Shown here: positions 16,125-24,597 of the stretch, piece by piece | How the letters are laid out: every line of letters begins with the position of its first letter | How positions within the stretch are numbered: position 1 is the first letter of the stretch | Translations under genes and position numbers: made by a program | The notes under the pieces: model-generated | Seen by the model: only the letters and a program-made list of their open reading frames with translations | Told to the model about the DNA's origin: nothing | Database searches by the model: none | Origin: Chloroflexota bacterium | Lineage (GTDB): Bacteria; Chloroflexota; Anaerolineae; Aggregatilineales; Phototrophicaceae | Direction of reading: 5' to 3' | Assembly: GCA_014338005.1 (NCBI GenBank) | Contig: QUBZ01000044.1 | Location: forward strand, 1-35,253 | DNA: 35,253 bases

Positions 16125-16147
16125 AGAGGGTCTAGAACCCTCTTTTT
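16125..16147 (+). terminator. Rho-independent terminator after the fadR-agpS-glpD operon
   Basis: A perfect 7-base stem AGAGGGT/ACCCTCT with a 5-base loop CTAGA is followed by a run of T residues (16143-16147). It separates the GlpD-like gene (stop at 16094) from the FGGY kinase (start 16179), so the kinase probably has its own promoter or depends on read-through. Confidence 0.85.
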
Positions 16148-16178
16148 CGACCGGGGTTAGCGTTATTAAGGATGTTTT

Positions 16179-17744
16179 ATGGAATATATTTTGGCGATTG
16201 ATAACGGCACGCAAAGCGTGCGCGCGCTGCTGTTTGACCTGAAGGGAAATCTGGCTGCGAAGGCGCGTGTGCTGATCGAACCGTACTTTTCTCAGCATCC
16301 GGGTTGGGCGGAACAGGAGCCATCTGTTTTCTGGGATGCGACCTGCCAGGCCTGCCTGCGGCTGTGGCAGACCACCGATATTCCGAAATCGGCAGTGGCC
16401 GGGGTGGCGCTGACGACCCAGCGCGGAACGGTTATCAATGTGGATGCCGATGGGAAGCCGCTGCGTCCGGCGATTGTATGGTTGGACCAGCGCCGGACGG
16501 AAGGGCTGCCGCCGGTGGGCGGGTTCTGGGGGTTAGCCTTCAAACTGGTCGGCATGTCGGAGACGGTCGCTTACGTGCAGGCCGAAGCCGAGGGGAACTG
16601 GATTCGCACGCATCAGCCGGACATCTGGGCAAAAACGCACAAATATCTGCTGCTTTCCGGCTATCTGACCTACCGGCTGACCGGACGGCTGGCCGACTCG
16701 GTGGGCTGCCAGGTGGCTTATATTCCTTTCGACTACAAAGGTCTGACCTGGGCATCGCCCCGCGATTGGAAGTGGGAGGCGCTGCCGATGGACAAGGCGC
16801 TGCTGCCCGACCTGGTGCCGCCTGCCGGTGTGCTGGGGCAGATCACGGCGGAGGCCGCGGAGGCGACCGGTATACCTGCCGGGCTGCCGCTGATCGCGGC
16901 AGCGGCGGACAAAGCCTGCGAGGTGATCGGGTCGGGCTGCCTGGAGCCGCATGTCGGCTGTTTGAGCTACGGCACATCGGCGACGATTAATACCACGCAC
17001 CGGCGTTATATCGAGGTGATTCCGTTAATTCCTCCTTACCCGGCGGCTATTCCCGGCGCGTACAGCCTGGAAATCCAGATTTATCGGGGCTACTGGATGG
17101 TGAACTGGTTCAAGCGGGAGTTCGGCCTGCGGGAGATGCGTATTGCCGAGCAGCGCGGCATCGAACCGGAAGCCCTGTTTGATGAACTGGTGAACCAGGT
17201 CCCACCCGGCTCTGAGGGGTTGGTTTTACAGCCATACTGGTCGCCGGGCATCCGCGTGCCGGGGCCAGAAGCGCGCGGCGCGGTCATCGGCTTCAGCGAT
17301 GTGCATACGCGGTCGCACCTGTACCGCGCGATTCTGGAAGGGCTGGCTTATGCCTTGCGTGAGGGCAAGGAACGCACCGAACAGCGCAGCCGCGTGCCGA
17401 TCACCGAACTGCGCGTTTCCGGCGGCGGCTCGCAAAGCGACGCGGCCATGCAGCTCACCGCCGACATTTTCGGTTTGCCGACGGCACGCCCGCACATGTA
17501 CGAAACTTCAGGTTTGGGGGCGGCGATTGACGCGGCAGTGGGACTCAAACTGCACCCGGATTTTGATACCGCTGTACGCGAGATGACGCATGTTGGGCGG
17601 GTTTTTGAGCCGGACGCGCGGACACGCATTATCTACGAAGACCTGTACCAGGGGGTCTATAAACGCATGTACGGGCAGCTTCGGCCTCTGTACGAACGCA
17701 TTCGGGACATCACCGGCGTTCGCAAAACGAGGGCGCGCCGGTAA
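16179..17744 (+). CDS. FGGY-family carbohydrate kinase (glycerol-kinase-like, substrate unknown)
   Basis: ATP-dependent sugar or polyol kinase, 521 residues, two actin-like FGGY domains. Visible: [20 protein letters not shown] (phosphate 1 loop), [20 protein letters not shown] and [34 protein letters not shown], and the C-terminal ATP-binding [14 protein letters not shown] and [12 protein letters not shown]. The GTQS form instead of GTTS/GTSG marks a distinct branch of the family, so glycerol kinase itself is not assured. It starts 84 bases after the GlpD-like gene, beyond a terminator. An AgpS-like FAD enzyme next to an FGGY kinase is also found in E. coli (ygcU-ygcE, recalled), which suggests a shared unknown pathway with a phosphorylated polyol. 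The functional link is inference. Confidence 0.85.
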   Translation: MEYILAIDNGTQSVRALLFDLKGNLAAKARVLIEPYFSQHPGWAEQEPSVFWDATCQACLRLWQTTDIPKSAVAGVALTTQRGTVINVDADGKPLRPAIVWLDQRRTEGLPPVGGFWGLAFKLVGMSETVAYVQAEAEGNWIRTHQPDIWAKTHKYLLLSGYLTYRLTGRLADSVGCQVAYIPFDYKGLTWASPRDWKWEALPMDKALLPDLVPPAGVLGQITAEAAEATGIPAGLPLIAAAADKACEVIGSGCLEPHVGCLSYGTSATINTTHRRYIEVIPLIPPYPAAIPGAYSLEIQIYRGYWMVNWFKREFGLREMRIAEQRGIEPEALFDELVNQVPPGSEGLVLQPYWSPGIRVPGPEARGAVIGFSDVHTRSHLYRAILEGLAYALREGKERTEQRSRVPITELRVSGGGSQSDAAMQLTADIFGLPTARPHMYETSGLGAAIDAAVGLKLHPDFDTAVREMTHVGRVFEPDARTRIIYEDLYQGVYKRMYGQLRPLYERIRDITGVRKTRARR

Positions 17745-17853
17745 GCCGTTGTTTCTGGCAGTATGGGCGAAAGGTTTGAGAAGCGTTCAGGACAGGCTCT
17801 CGATTGCGTGTAGAATAAGGGGGATTGAGTCGTTTGTGTGAGGTAACTGCTGC

Positions 17854-19065
17854 ATGATTGTACTCGGACACTGGGGCAGCCGCCCGGTGACGATCAGCAT
17901 CAAACCCAACTGTCTGACGGTGAGTATTGACGGCCCGAAAGAGGCCATTGTTTACAGCTTCGATTATGCCGGGCGGCTGTGGACGGCTTTTCTGGACGAT
18001 ATTGCCTACCGGCGCGGGTTGGACGGAAAGATGGTCGCCAAATGGCGGCTGCCGGGCAGCGAGCGCGAGCGGCAGTGGTTGATGCCAGAAGCGGCTAATG
18101 CCTTGATCGAACGGATTCGGGAAGAAATATCCGGGCTGTATGCGGCCATCCAGAGCGGCGCTGTTGGCCTGAACGCGCCGCTGCCGCCGGCGGCAGAACT
18201 CGTTTTTGAACGTGCGATTCGGTTTGATGCAGCACATTCACGAGCCGACGCCGCGCAATATGACGCGGTGTATAAGCCGGTTGGTATCCTGCCGCCGGAT
18301 CAGTATATGGCCGTTGTACTGCAAGCCACCGAAGGCTGCTCGTTTAATACCTGTACGTTTTGCAGCTTTTACAAAGATCGCCCGTTTCGTATCAAAAAGC
18401 CGGATGAGTTCCGGCGGCACGCGCGTGAGGTGCAGGATTTCCTGGGCGATGGCCTCAGCTTGCGGCGGGCGATCTTCCTGGGCGATGCTAATGCGCTGGT
18501 TGTGCCGATGCCCCGGCTGCTGCCGCTGCTGGAGGTTGTTCATGAGGTATATGATGTGGCGGCGTTGGGCGGCCTGTATGCCTTCCTGGACGGCTTCAGC
18601 GCCGAAAAGAAGACGGCGCGCGATTACGCCCTGCTGGCGCGGCGCGGGCTGGCGTGCGTGTACATCGGCCTGGAGAGCGGAAATACCGAACTGCTCGATT
18701 TTCTCAAGAAGCCCGGCAAGCCGGAAGACAGCATCGAAGCGGTGCGGGCGATGAAAGCCGGCGGGGTTGCCGTCGGCGTGATCGTGCTGCTTGGGGCAGG
18801 GGGGCATACCTATGCCGAAGCGCACGTCCGGGACACAATTCAGGTCATCAACGCGATGGATCTATCCGAGGACGATATTTTATACTTCTCGGAACTGGTG
18901 GTTGATGAAAACCTGCTCTACGCGCGCGACGCCTACCAGGCCGGGCTGAAGCCGCTGACGCGGGACGAACGCATCGCGCAGGGCGAGCGAATAGAAGAAG
19001 GGCTGCGCTTTAGCGGCAGGACGCCGCAGATCAGCCGTTATGACATCCGGGAGTTTATCTATTGA
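17854..19065 (+). CDS. Radical SAM protein with CX4CX2C motif (function unknown)
   Basis: A 403-residue radical SAM enzyme. The [4Fe-4S] site is C162, C167, C170 in EGCSFNTCTFCSFY, spacing CX4CX2C instead of the common CX3CX2C. The phenylalanine before the last cysteine is typical. Other visible features are FLGDANALVVPMPRLLPLLE (glycine-rich motif region), CVYIGLESGNTELLDFL (the GLESGS-like ribose motif), KAGGVAVGVIVLLGAGG, and no B12-binding or SPASM-like extra clusters. The first 110 residues contain no domain I recognise and begin like a small beta domain. The ATG at 17854 has GAGGT nine bases upstream. The stop overlaps the start of the AlaX-like gene, which suggests coupled expression. 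The tRNA-related neighbour hints at a nucleic acid role but this is weak. It is not HydE/HydG of [FeFe] hydrogenases. Confidence 0.85.
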   Translation: MIVLGHWGSRPVTISIKPNCLTVSIDGPKEAIVYSFDYAGRLWTAFLDDIAYRRGLDGKMVAKWRLPGSERERQWLMPEAANALIERIREEISGLYAAIQSGAVGLNAPLPPAAELVFERAIRFDAAHSRADAAQYDAVYKPVGILPPDQYMAVVLQATEGCSFNTCTFCSFYKDRPFRIKKPDEFRRHAREVQDFLGDGLSLRRAIFLGDANALVVPMPRLLPLLEVVHEVYDVAALGGLYAFLDGFSAEKKTARDYALLARRGLACVYIGLESGNTELLDFLKKPGKPEDSIEAVRAMKAGGVAVGVIVLLGAGGHTYAEAHVRDTIQVINAMDLSEDDILYFSELVVDENLLYARDAYQAGLKPLTRDERIAQGERIEEGLRFSGRTPQISRYDIREFIY

Positions 19066-20276
19066 TGACCCGACGAATGTATTATGATGATTCGTATGCG
19101 ACGCGGTTTTCGGCGGTTGTGGTGGAGCGATTGGCTGTTGATGGCCGCCCCGCCGTCATCCTCGACCAGACTTATTTTTATCCGGCCAGCGGCGGGCAGC
19201 CCGCCGATACAGGCTGGATCAATAATGTTCCCGTCCTGGATGTGTTCGCGCGGGAGGGTGACGCGGCGGTCGTTCACGTGCTGGCGAACGATATGCCGGA
19301 GGATGCTGCCACGTGCCGGATAGACTGGGAACGCCGGTTCGACCATATGCAGCATCACACCGGCCAGCACATTCTGACGCAGGCGTTTGTGCAGGTGGCC
19401 GGCGCGAATACGGTGGGTTTTCATCTCAGCCCGGACAGTGTGACGATTGATCTGGATAAAATCAATATTTCGGCGGAAGCGGTCGAGCAGGTGGAAGAAC
19501 TGGCGAACCGTGTGGTGTGGGAAAACCGCCCGGTCACGGCGCGGTTGGTGAAGGCTGATGAAACCGACCGCATTCGGATGCGGAAGATGCCCGGCCACCT
19601 GCTGACCGACGGCCTGCGCGTGATTGAGGTGGCCGATTTTGACCTGACGGCCTGCGGCGGAACGCATGTTGCCTGTACCGGGGAAATCGGCATCATCAAA
19701 GTGTTAAAGCTGGAGCGGCGCGGCGATAAAACGCGGGTCGAATTTCGCTGTGGTGGACGGGCGCTGCGTGACTATCGTCAGAAAAACGCCGCCGTCGGCG
19801 CGGCAGTCGCCGCCTTAACCTGCGGCGTGGAAGAAATCGAAGGGGCAATCCTGGCCCTGCAAGAGGATGTTCGGGGTTTGACGCGCAGTCTAAAAGCCGC
19901 AGGCGGGCAGCTTATCGCCTACGAAGCCGAGCGTTTGTTGGGAGAAACGGTCGAAACAAACGGCATTCGCATAGTCAAAAGGAACTTTGAGAGACGAGAG
20001 CCGTTGGAGCTCAAACACCTGGCGATGCAGCTGGTAGAAGCGCCGGGCGTAATCGCGCTGTTAGGCACTTCCGGCGAAAAAGCGCACCTCGTTTTTGCCC
20101 GCAGCGCGGATTTACCGCACGATATGAACGCGCTCATCAGGCAGGCGTTCGCGCAGCTTGGCGCGGGGCGCGGCGGCGGGCAGCCGGCACTCGCCCAGGG
20201 CGGGGGAGTCCCGGCGGACAGCACACAGATTCAAGCCGCGCTGTCCGCTGTAGAACAGTCTATCCTCAATAGCTGA
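19065..20276 (+). CDS. AlaX-type alanyl-tRNA editing protein (long form with DHHA1 domain)
   Basis: Trans-editing protein that hydrolyses Ser-tRNA(Ala) or Gly-tRNA(Ala), 403 residues. Zinc-binding editing motifs are visible: H98 and H102 in HHTGQHIL, C197 and H201 in TACGGTH. The N-terminal beta domain has FYPASGGQPADTG, as in the AlaRS linker to editing domain. A central helical stretch (about 230-290) links to a DHHA1-like C-terminus with RGGGQPALAQGGG. There is no aminoacylation or anticodon-binding domain, so it is not AlaRS. The long form (AlaX-L type) is consistent with the DHHA1 domain. It starts at ATG 19065, sharing one base with the stop of the radical SAM gene. An in-frame TTG at 19062 adds only one residue. 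A palindrome starts right after the stop. Confidence 0.9.
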   Translation: MTRRMYYDDSYATRFSAVVVERLAVDGRPAVILDQTYFYPASGGQPADTGWINNVPVLDVFAREGDAAVVHVLANDMPEDAATCRIDWERRFDHMQHHTGQHILTQAFVQVAGANTVGFHLSPDSVTIDLDKINISAEAVEQVEELANRVVWENRPVTARLVKADETDRIRMRKMPGHLLTDGLRVIEVADFDLTACGGTHVACTGEIGIIKVLKLERRGDKTRVEFRCGGRALRDYRQKNAAVGAAVAALTCGVEEIEGAILALQEDVRGLTRSLKAAGGQLIAYEAERLLGETVETNGIRIVKRNFERREPLELKHLAMQLVEAPGVIALLGTSGEKAHLVFARSADLPHDMNALIRQAFAQLGAGRGGGQPALAQGGGVPADSTQIQAALSAVEQSILNS

Positions 20277-20306
20277 GTAGGGGAGGGTTTAGAAACCCGC
20301 CCCTAC
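20277..20306. repeat. Palindrome of the TAGGGGC type between convergent genes
   Basis: GTAGGGG-A-GGGTTT-AG-AAACCC-G-CCCCTAC: arms of 7+6 bases with one mismatch and a 2-base loop. It starts directly after the AlaX stop and lies between convergent genes (AlaX plus, ribokinase minus). It has no T run. A similar palindrome lies at 26719-26745. Such GTAGGGGC...GCCCCTAC elements are common dispersed repeats in some bacterial genomes (recalled). It may also help end transcription in both directions. Confidence 0.75.
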
Positions 20307-20346
20307 AGAAGATACTGCCGATTGCAAAAAACGAAAGCGTGATGGT

Positions 20347-21261
20347 CTACTTCGCGGAAGCCAGCAACGCCTCGACCTCATCACGGCACGGCATACTGGG
20401 CGCGGTTCCCGGTCGGGTCACACACAGCGCCGCCGTCGCATTGGCAAAAGCGATAGCCTCCGTCAGCGGTTTACCTTCTGCCAGCGCCACCGCCAGCCCA
20501 CCGTTAAAAGCGTCACCTGCGCCGGTGGTGTCCACCACGTTCACCTTAAAGGTCGGTATCACGCCGGTAGCGTCCTGGCGAACGTACTGCGCGCCCTGCG
20601 CGCCCAGAGTGACAACGACCGTTTGCCCGTCGTGCGTCAGTAAGGAACGCGCGGCCTGTTCAGCCGTCAGCCCGGACTTGCCGGACAGGACTTCTAATTC
20701 CGTCTCGTTTGGGGTGATAAAATCTGCCAATGCCACCACTTCGGCGGGCAGGTGGCCGGCGGGCGCGGGGTTGAGGATCGTCTTTACCCCCCTTCGTTTG
20801 GCAGCTTGCAGAGCATAAGCGACCATATCGTAGTTGATTTCCAACTGCGTCAGCACGATGTCGGCCTGCGCGATCAGATCGGCGGCTGCATCAACATCGG
20901 CAGCCTGAATATTCAAGTTCGCGCCCAAGACAACGACAATGCTGTTTTCGCCGGTGTCGTCCACAAAAATCGGCGCGACGCCGGTAGCGTGTTCGGGGTC
21001 ACGCACGACGTAGCGGGTATTGATGCCTTCCTGCTCCCACGTTTTCAGCGCCAGATCGCCAAAAACGTCCTGCCCGACGCGCCCGATGAACGTCACGTCC
21101 GCTCCCAGACGCGCCGCCGCGACGGCCTGGTTCGAGCCTTTGCCGCCGGGACCGGTCACAAACTTGCGCCCGCTGACCGTTTCGCCGGGGCGCGGCATCC
21201 GCTCCATGTAAGATGTTAGATCGGTGTTAAAGCTGCCAACGATAACAATTTTTGCGGTCAT
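20347..21261 (-). CDS. rbsK: Ribokinase (RbsK-like, PfkB family)
   Basis: Phosphorylates D-ribose or a similar sugar at O-5 with ATP, 304 residues. Visible: N-terminal IVIVGSFNTDLTSYMERMPR, the first PfkB signature TGPGGKGSNQAVAAARLG, LNPAPAG, ITPNETELEVLSG, and the second signature VDTTGAGDAFNGGLAVAL with the catalytic aspartate. ATG 21261 is chosen over an in-frame ATG at 21318 because AGAGGA lies upstream and the family N-terminus begins there. It is the last gene of a three-gene minus-strand unit behind the FGGY kinase and the phosphotriesterase-like gene (35 bases apart). With the ribose-type ABC transporter it suggests pentose use, but the sugar is not determined. Confidence 0.92.
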   Translation of the reverse strand: MTAKIVIVGSFNTDLTSYMERMPRPGETVSGRKFVTGPGGKGSNQAVAAARLGADVTFIGRVGQDVFGDLALKTWEQEGINTRYVVRDPEHATGVAPIFVDDTGENSIVVVLGANLNIQAADVDAAADLIAQADIVLTQLEINYDMVAYALQAAKRRGVKTILNPAPAGHLPAEVVALADFITPNETELEVLSGKSGLTAEQAARSLLTHDGQTVVVTLGAQGAQYVRQDATGVIPTFKVNVVDTTGAGDAFNGGLAVALAEGKPLTEAIAFANATAALCVTRPGTAPSMPCRDEVEALLASAK

Positions 21262-21296
21262 GAAAAATCCTCTGTGAAAAACGCAGGCTAGATAGA

Positions 21297-22232
21297 TTAA
21301 TGGTTTGTCGTGTCCCAAACAAGACGGCGGGCTACATTCTGCCCGGCCAGCCGCGTGATAGTCGCTTCATCTATGCCAACAGCCCGGAGGCGCGGCAGGA
21401 TAAGCTGCGGCAGCGCCAGCAGCCCCCATTCCCCACCCTGATGCGCCCACAAACCGGGTGCTGCCATGTCTAATCCCAGCGCCACCGAATCGGCCAGCCC
21501 ATCTTTGACCATTGTTTCGATCAGCGGCCAGACATTTTCTTCCGGGTTATACTTCGGGCGCAGGAACGTATCGTATCCCAGCAGCGCCCCGGCTTTCGCC
21601 AGTTCTCGATGCAGGCCGATGTCGGGTCGTTTGTCCATATGGCATAAGTACAGGCGGTTCGCGCCGATGCCCAGATTGGCAAAAAAAGGCAGCAGCGCCT
21701 CGGCATTCTGCCCTTTTTCGGTGTGGACAAGGATAGCCGCGCCGGTCTGAAGCGATGCTTCGGCAGCCGCTTCGACCAACGTGCGCGTTTGCCCCTCGAT
21801 CAGGCCATCATAGCCGATTTTGATGGCAGCTGCGCGCACCGTGCCGCTGGTTTCGGTCGTGCCGACCGTCAGCTCTTCGGTAAAAAATGTGGCGGCCTGC
21901 TTCTGGGTCGCCGTCCACAGCCAGCTTTCCATCGGATAATAACGTTTGAGGTGGAAGCCGGTGGCAGCCGTGATATACAGCCCGGAGGTTTCTGACAGGT
22001 GACTTAGCATTCTGGCGTCGCGCCCGCACCCCCCTGGCTGGCAGTCAACCAGCGCCGCGCCGCCGGCCCGCTTAAAATCTTCCAGTTCCGCCAGGATAGA
22101 GTCGTAATCGTCCAGTACCGGCGCATTTTCATCCATCACATTCGGCGGTGGTTTGATCCAGGCATGAGCGTGTCCGTCGGCCAGCGTAACCGCCTCGACC
22201 GGGATTTCGCCGGTCACGGTTCGTAGATTCAT
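21297..22232 (-). CDS. Phosphotriesterase-family metal-dependent hydrolase (sugar lactonase or esterase-like)
   Basis: A 311-residue member of the amidohydrolase superfamily, phosphotriesterase-like group, with a binuclear metal site. The expected ligands are visible: H21 and H23 (LADGHAHAW), the carboxylated lysine K138 (AAIKIGYDG), H170 (ILVHTEKG), H198 (LYLCHMDK) and D255 (LGLDMAAP). Relatives in sugar operons are lactonases or phosphorylated-sugar hydrolases; none is certain here. It overlaps the upstream FGGY kinase by 4 bases (ATGA) and is followed by ribokinase, so it takes part in the same carbohydrate pathway. Product name beyond the family would be a guess. Confidence 0.85.
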   Translation of the reverse strand: MNLRTVTGEIPVEAVTLADGHAHAWIKPPPNVMDENAPVLDDYDSILAELEDFKRAGGAALVDCQPGGCGRDARMLSHLSETSGLYITAATGFHLKRYYPMESWLWTATQKQAATFFTEELTVGTTETSGTVRAAAIKIGYDGLIEGQTRTLVEAAAEASLQTGAAILVHTEKGQNAEALLPFFANLGIGANRLYLCHMDKRPDIGLHRELAKAGALLGYDTFLRPKYNPEENVWPLIETMVKDGLADSVALGLDMAAPGLWAHQGGEWGLLALPQLILPRLRAVGIDEATITRLAGQNVARRLVWDTTNH

Positions 22233-23764
22233 CGCAGCTCCTCGGCAATCAGGTCATAAACCGGCTCCAGCGCCGTATAGGATGCTTCAAAGATACGGCA
22301 TAACGCTTCATAAATCGGTCGGACTGCCGGGTTCGGTTCGATGGTTTCGACGATTGGGTTCATTTGCTCGCTCATTGAAAAATCCGGGTAAAGGCCAACA
22401 CCGATGCCGCCTACCAGCGCCGCGCCCATCGAGGTAGCTTCTTCCAGGACTGCCAGCCGGTGTACGGGGATACCATACACGTCGGCCAGGATACGATTCC
22501 AGAAGCGCCCGCGCGCCCCGCCGCCGATGAGCCGCATGGCTTCGACACGCGCGCCCTGCTCGGTAAAGGTGTTCAGAATCAGGCCGAGGTTCAGGCTGCA
22601 CCCTTCCAGAACGGCGCGCATGATGTCGGCGCGGGTGTGACGAATCGTCAGGCCGATAAACGCGCCGCGCGCGCGTGGATTCCAGCGCGGGCTGCGTTCG
22701 CCCATCAAATAGGGCAGGTAGATCAGGCCGTTCGCGCCAGGGGGCGACTGCTCGGCAGTGAGGTTCATCAGGTCGTAAGGGCTGATATTAAGCGATTGGG
22801 CAGCTTCGGCTTCCGGCAGGCAAAGCTGGTCGCGCGCCCACTGGTAGGATGCTCCGGCAGCCTGCATCGTGCCGGTCGGCATAAACATACCCGGCACGAC
22901 ATGAGCGAAACTGACCACGCGCTGCGCCGGGTCGAAGATGGGGCGCGTGGTCGCCAGGGCAATCCAGGACGATGAGCCGATGTAGTTGTAGGCCGAGCCT
23001 TCCTGCGTGACGCCGGCGCCGACCGAAGCGCAGGGGCCGTCACCGCCGCCGATCACTACCGGCGTGCCGGCGGCCAGCCCGATTTCTTCGGCCACATCCG
23101 GCAGCAGTTCCCCGACAACATCAATGGAGCGCCGGACTTCGGGCAGTTTTGCCGGGTTGATCTGCGCGGCTTCGAGTATATCGGCTGACCATGTTCCGGC
23201 TTCCAGATCGAGTAAGTTCATGCCCGACCCGTCCGACAGGTCGGTGACGAAATTTCCGGTCAGGCGAGCGACCATCGAGTCTTTGGCGTGGACGAATTTG
23301 TGTGCAGCGTGGTAAATATCCGGCTGGTTATCGCGCAGCCAGAGGATTTTAGCGAGCGAATATGAAACGCTCAGACGGTGGCCCGTGATGGTATAAATCC
23401 GATCCGGCGAAATGCGTTCCGCCAGCCCGTTCACCTGCGCGACGGAGCGCTGGTCGGCCCAGATGATCGCATTCCGTAAGGGACGGGCGTTTGCATCCAG
23501 CAGGACGCAGCCCTGCATCTGGCCGCTGAAGGTGATACAGGCAATTTCATCTGGGCGCAGGCCGGCGACTTCCTGAACCAGCTTGCGCGTAGACTGGCAG
23601 ATGGCTTGCCACCAGTCCTCCGGGTTTTGTTCCGCCCAGCCGGTGTGGGCGAATTCTGTTTTATAGCCATAAAAGGCGCTGCCGACGAGTTTCCCTTCAC
23701 GGTCGTACAGGGTGGCCTTGTTGCCGGTTGTGCCGAGGTCGTGGGCAAGGATGTAATTTTTCAT
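22229..23764 (-). CDS. FGGY-family carbohydrate kinase (xylulokinase-like)
   Basis: Sugar kinase of 511 residues, first gene of the minus-strand unit. Visible: ILAHDLGTTGNKATLYDREG, HTGWAEQNPEDWW, CITFSGQMQGCVLLDANARP (the SGQMQG motif typical of xylulokinases), NAIIWADQRS, GGGDGPCASVGAGV, YIGSSSWIAL, and the C-terminal RLIGGGARGRFWNRILADV with ATSMGAALVGG. The start has no strong ribosome binding site. It overlaps the phosphotriesterase-like gene by ATGA. The exact substrate (xylulose or another ketose or polyol) is not settled by these motifs. Confidence 0.88.
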   Translation of the reverse strand: MKNYILAHDLGTTGNKATLYDREGKLVGSAFYGYKTEFAHTGWAEQNPEDWWQAICQSTRKLVQEVAGLRPDEIACITFSGQMQGCVLLDANARPLRNAIIWADQRSVAQVNGLAERISPDRIYTITGHRLSVSYSLAKILWLRDNQPDIYHAAHKFVHAKDSMVARLTGNFVTDLSDGSGMNLLDLEAGTWSADILEAAQINPAKLPEVRRSIDVVGELLPDVAEEIGLAAGTPVVIGGGDGPCASVGAGVTQEGSAYNYIGSSSWIALATTRPIFDPAQRVVSFAHVVPGMFMPTGTMQAAGASYQWARDQLCLPEAEAAQSLNISPYDLMNLTAEQSPPGANGLIYLPYLMGERSPRWNPRARGAFIGLTIRHTRADIMRAVLEGCSLNLGLILNTFTEQGARVEAMRLIGGGARGRFWNRILADVYGIPVHRLAVLEEATSMGAALVGGIGVGLYPDFSMSEQMNPIVETIEPNPAVRPIYEALCRIFEASYTALEPVYDLIAEELR

Positions 23765-23811
23765 GGTTTACTGAACTTGAGCCAGCTTGATGTAAAAAGG
23801 CGAAACGACTA

Positions 23812-23836
23812 CAGGGCGAATTGTTGGTTCGCCCTG
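23812..23836. repeat. Hairpin upstream of the FGGY kinase
   Basis: Perfect 9-base arms CAGGGCGAA/TTCGCCCTG with a 7-base loop. It lies in the 212-base gap between the small minus-strand gene (ends 23977) and the kinase start (23764). It could be the terminator of the small gene, although the T run on the minus strand is not immediate, or a leader structure of the kinase mRNA. Confidence 0.5.
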
Positions 23837-23976
23837 ATAAAAAATAGTCCGAACGTTGACCGCCGGTCTCGATTACATCGAAAAATGACCGCCATCCAAC
23901 CGATGCACAGCCTTTCCCCCATAGGTGAAATTTCTCATCAGCCCTTAACCTGACCACCCGCTAACCGGCAAAAAAC

Positions 23977-24435
23977 TTATGGGCCATCTGTCTCATGATG
24001 CGGGTCTACCGCTTTCTGAAGCAGGCTGCCACCCGGTTCTGCATCGTCCTGGCGCGTTTTGGCGCGATGTTCGGCGATCAACGCATAAGCTTCTTCGATG
24101 GTTGAGACATAAATGAGGTCTGTCACATCACTGCCGGCGGTTACGTTAATCAGGTCTATCAGCGTTTTTACAGATCGGTCGCTGCCGACCACGAACTTTA
24201 TTTCTTCAATGGCAGGCGCTTTCCGCGCCGCGTATTTAATCGCCGAGCCAATGCCGGCGGGGATTGGCCCAGACTGGCGCAGATCGTTAATGACGGCGAC
24301 AGGGTGTTTTAGTTCGGCCAGTTGTTTTTGGTGTTCGCTGATAAGGTTATAATAGTCCTCAATCGTCCAGTTCCCCTCAAAAACATGGCGGATGATGGTT
24401 TTCGCGGCATCATCCCAGATAATTCGTATTCCCAT
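23977..24435 (-). CDS. Small STAS/SpoIIAA-like hypothetical protein
   Basis: A 152-residue protein with no clear function. It starts MGIRIIWDDAAKTIIRHVFE, then GNWTIEDYYNLISEHQKQL, a VAVINDLRQSG segment, a helix, VVGSDRSVKTLIDLINV and DLIYVSTIEEAYALIAEHR. The alternation of short strands and helices and the pattern D-x-R near the middle resemble the SpoIIAA-like/STAS fold, but this is a fold guess. The C-terminal 25 residues are hydrophilic and probably disordered. It lies divergent to the SorC regulator (188 bases to the GTG at 24624) and may share its promoter region. I see no link to the sugar genes other than position. Confidence 0.6.
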   Translation of the reverse strand: MGIRIIWDDAAKTIIRHVFEGNWTIEDYYNLISEHQKQLAELKHPVAVINDLRQSGPIPAGIGSAIKYAARKAPAIEEIKFVVGSDRSVKTLIDLINVTAGSDVTDLIYVSTIEEAYALIAEHRAKTRQDDAEPGGSLLQKAVDPHHETDGP

Positions 24436-24565
24436 TTGCGGACTTTTAACCTCACTCTGGCTTGCTGAATTTTATTGTACCGCAGAATTCCATTTACCGC
24501 TGAAAAGGCGCAGCCAGATAAACAGGCGTTTAGAACATTAACGGCCTGGTGGCAGGTCGGATTCC

Positions 24566-24594
24566 TTGACATAGATGACGAATCGGTTTAAGAT
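24566..24594 (+). promoter_or_regulatory. Sigma-70-type promoter of the SorC regulator
   Basis: A perfect TTGACA (24566-24571) is separated by 17 bases from TAAGAT (24589-24594), which matches TATAAT at four positions. The transcription start would be near 24601, inside the palindrome at 24598-24607. That places a GTG codon at 24600 outside the message, so the GTG at 24624 is the likely start of the regulator. Confidence 0.7.
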
Positions 24595-24597
24595 AAG

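Noticed and set aside
16179..17744. Firm call of glycerol kinase (glpK)
   Set aside because: The GTQS phosphate loop and the other motifs only support the FGGY family; the glycerol assignment would rest on the neighbouring GlpD-like gene alone.
17745..17853. Promoter for the radical SAM gene
   Set aside because: A TAGAAT-like box is present but no acceptable -35 box lies 16-18 bases upstream; left unassigned.
17854..19065. [FeFe]-hydrogenase maturase (HydE or HydG) near the hydrogenase genes
   Set aside because: The cluster motif spacing and other motifs do not fit those families and the locus encodes only [NiFe] enzymes.
19065..20276. Alanyl-tRNA synthetase
   Set aside because: Only the editing and DHHA1-like domains are present; the catalytic aminoacylation domain is missing.
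20277..20306. CRISPR repeat
   Set aside because: The palindrome is single at this place; its relative at 26719 is 6 kb away and no spacer array or cas gene exists.
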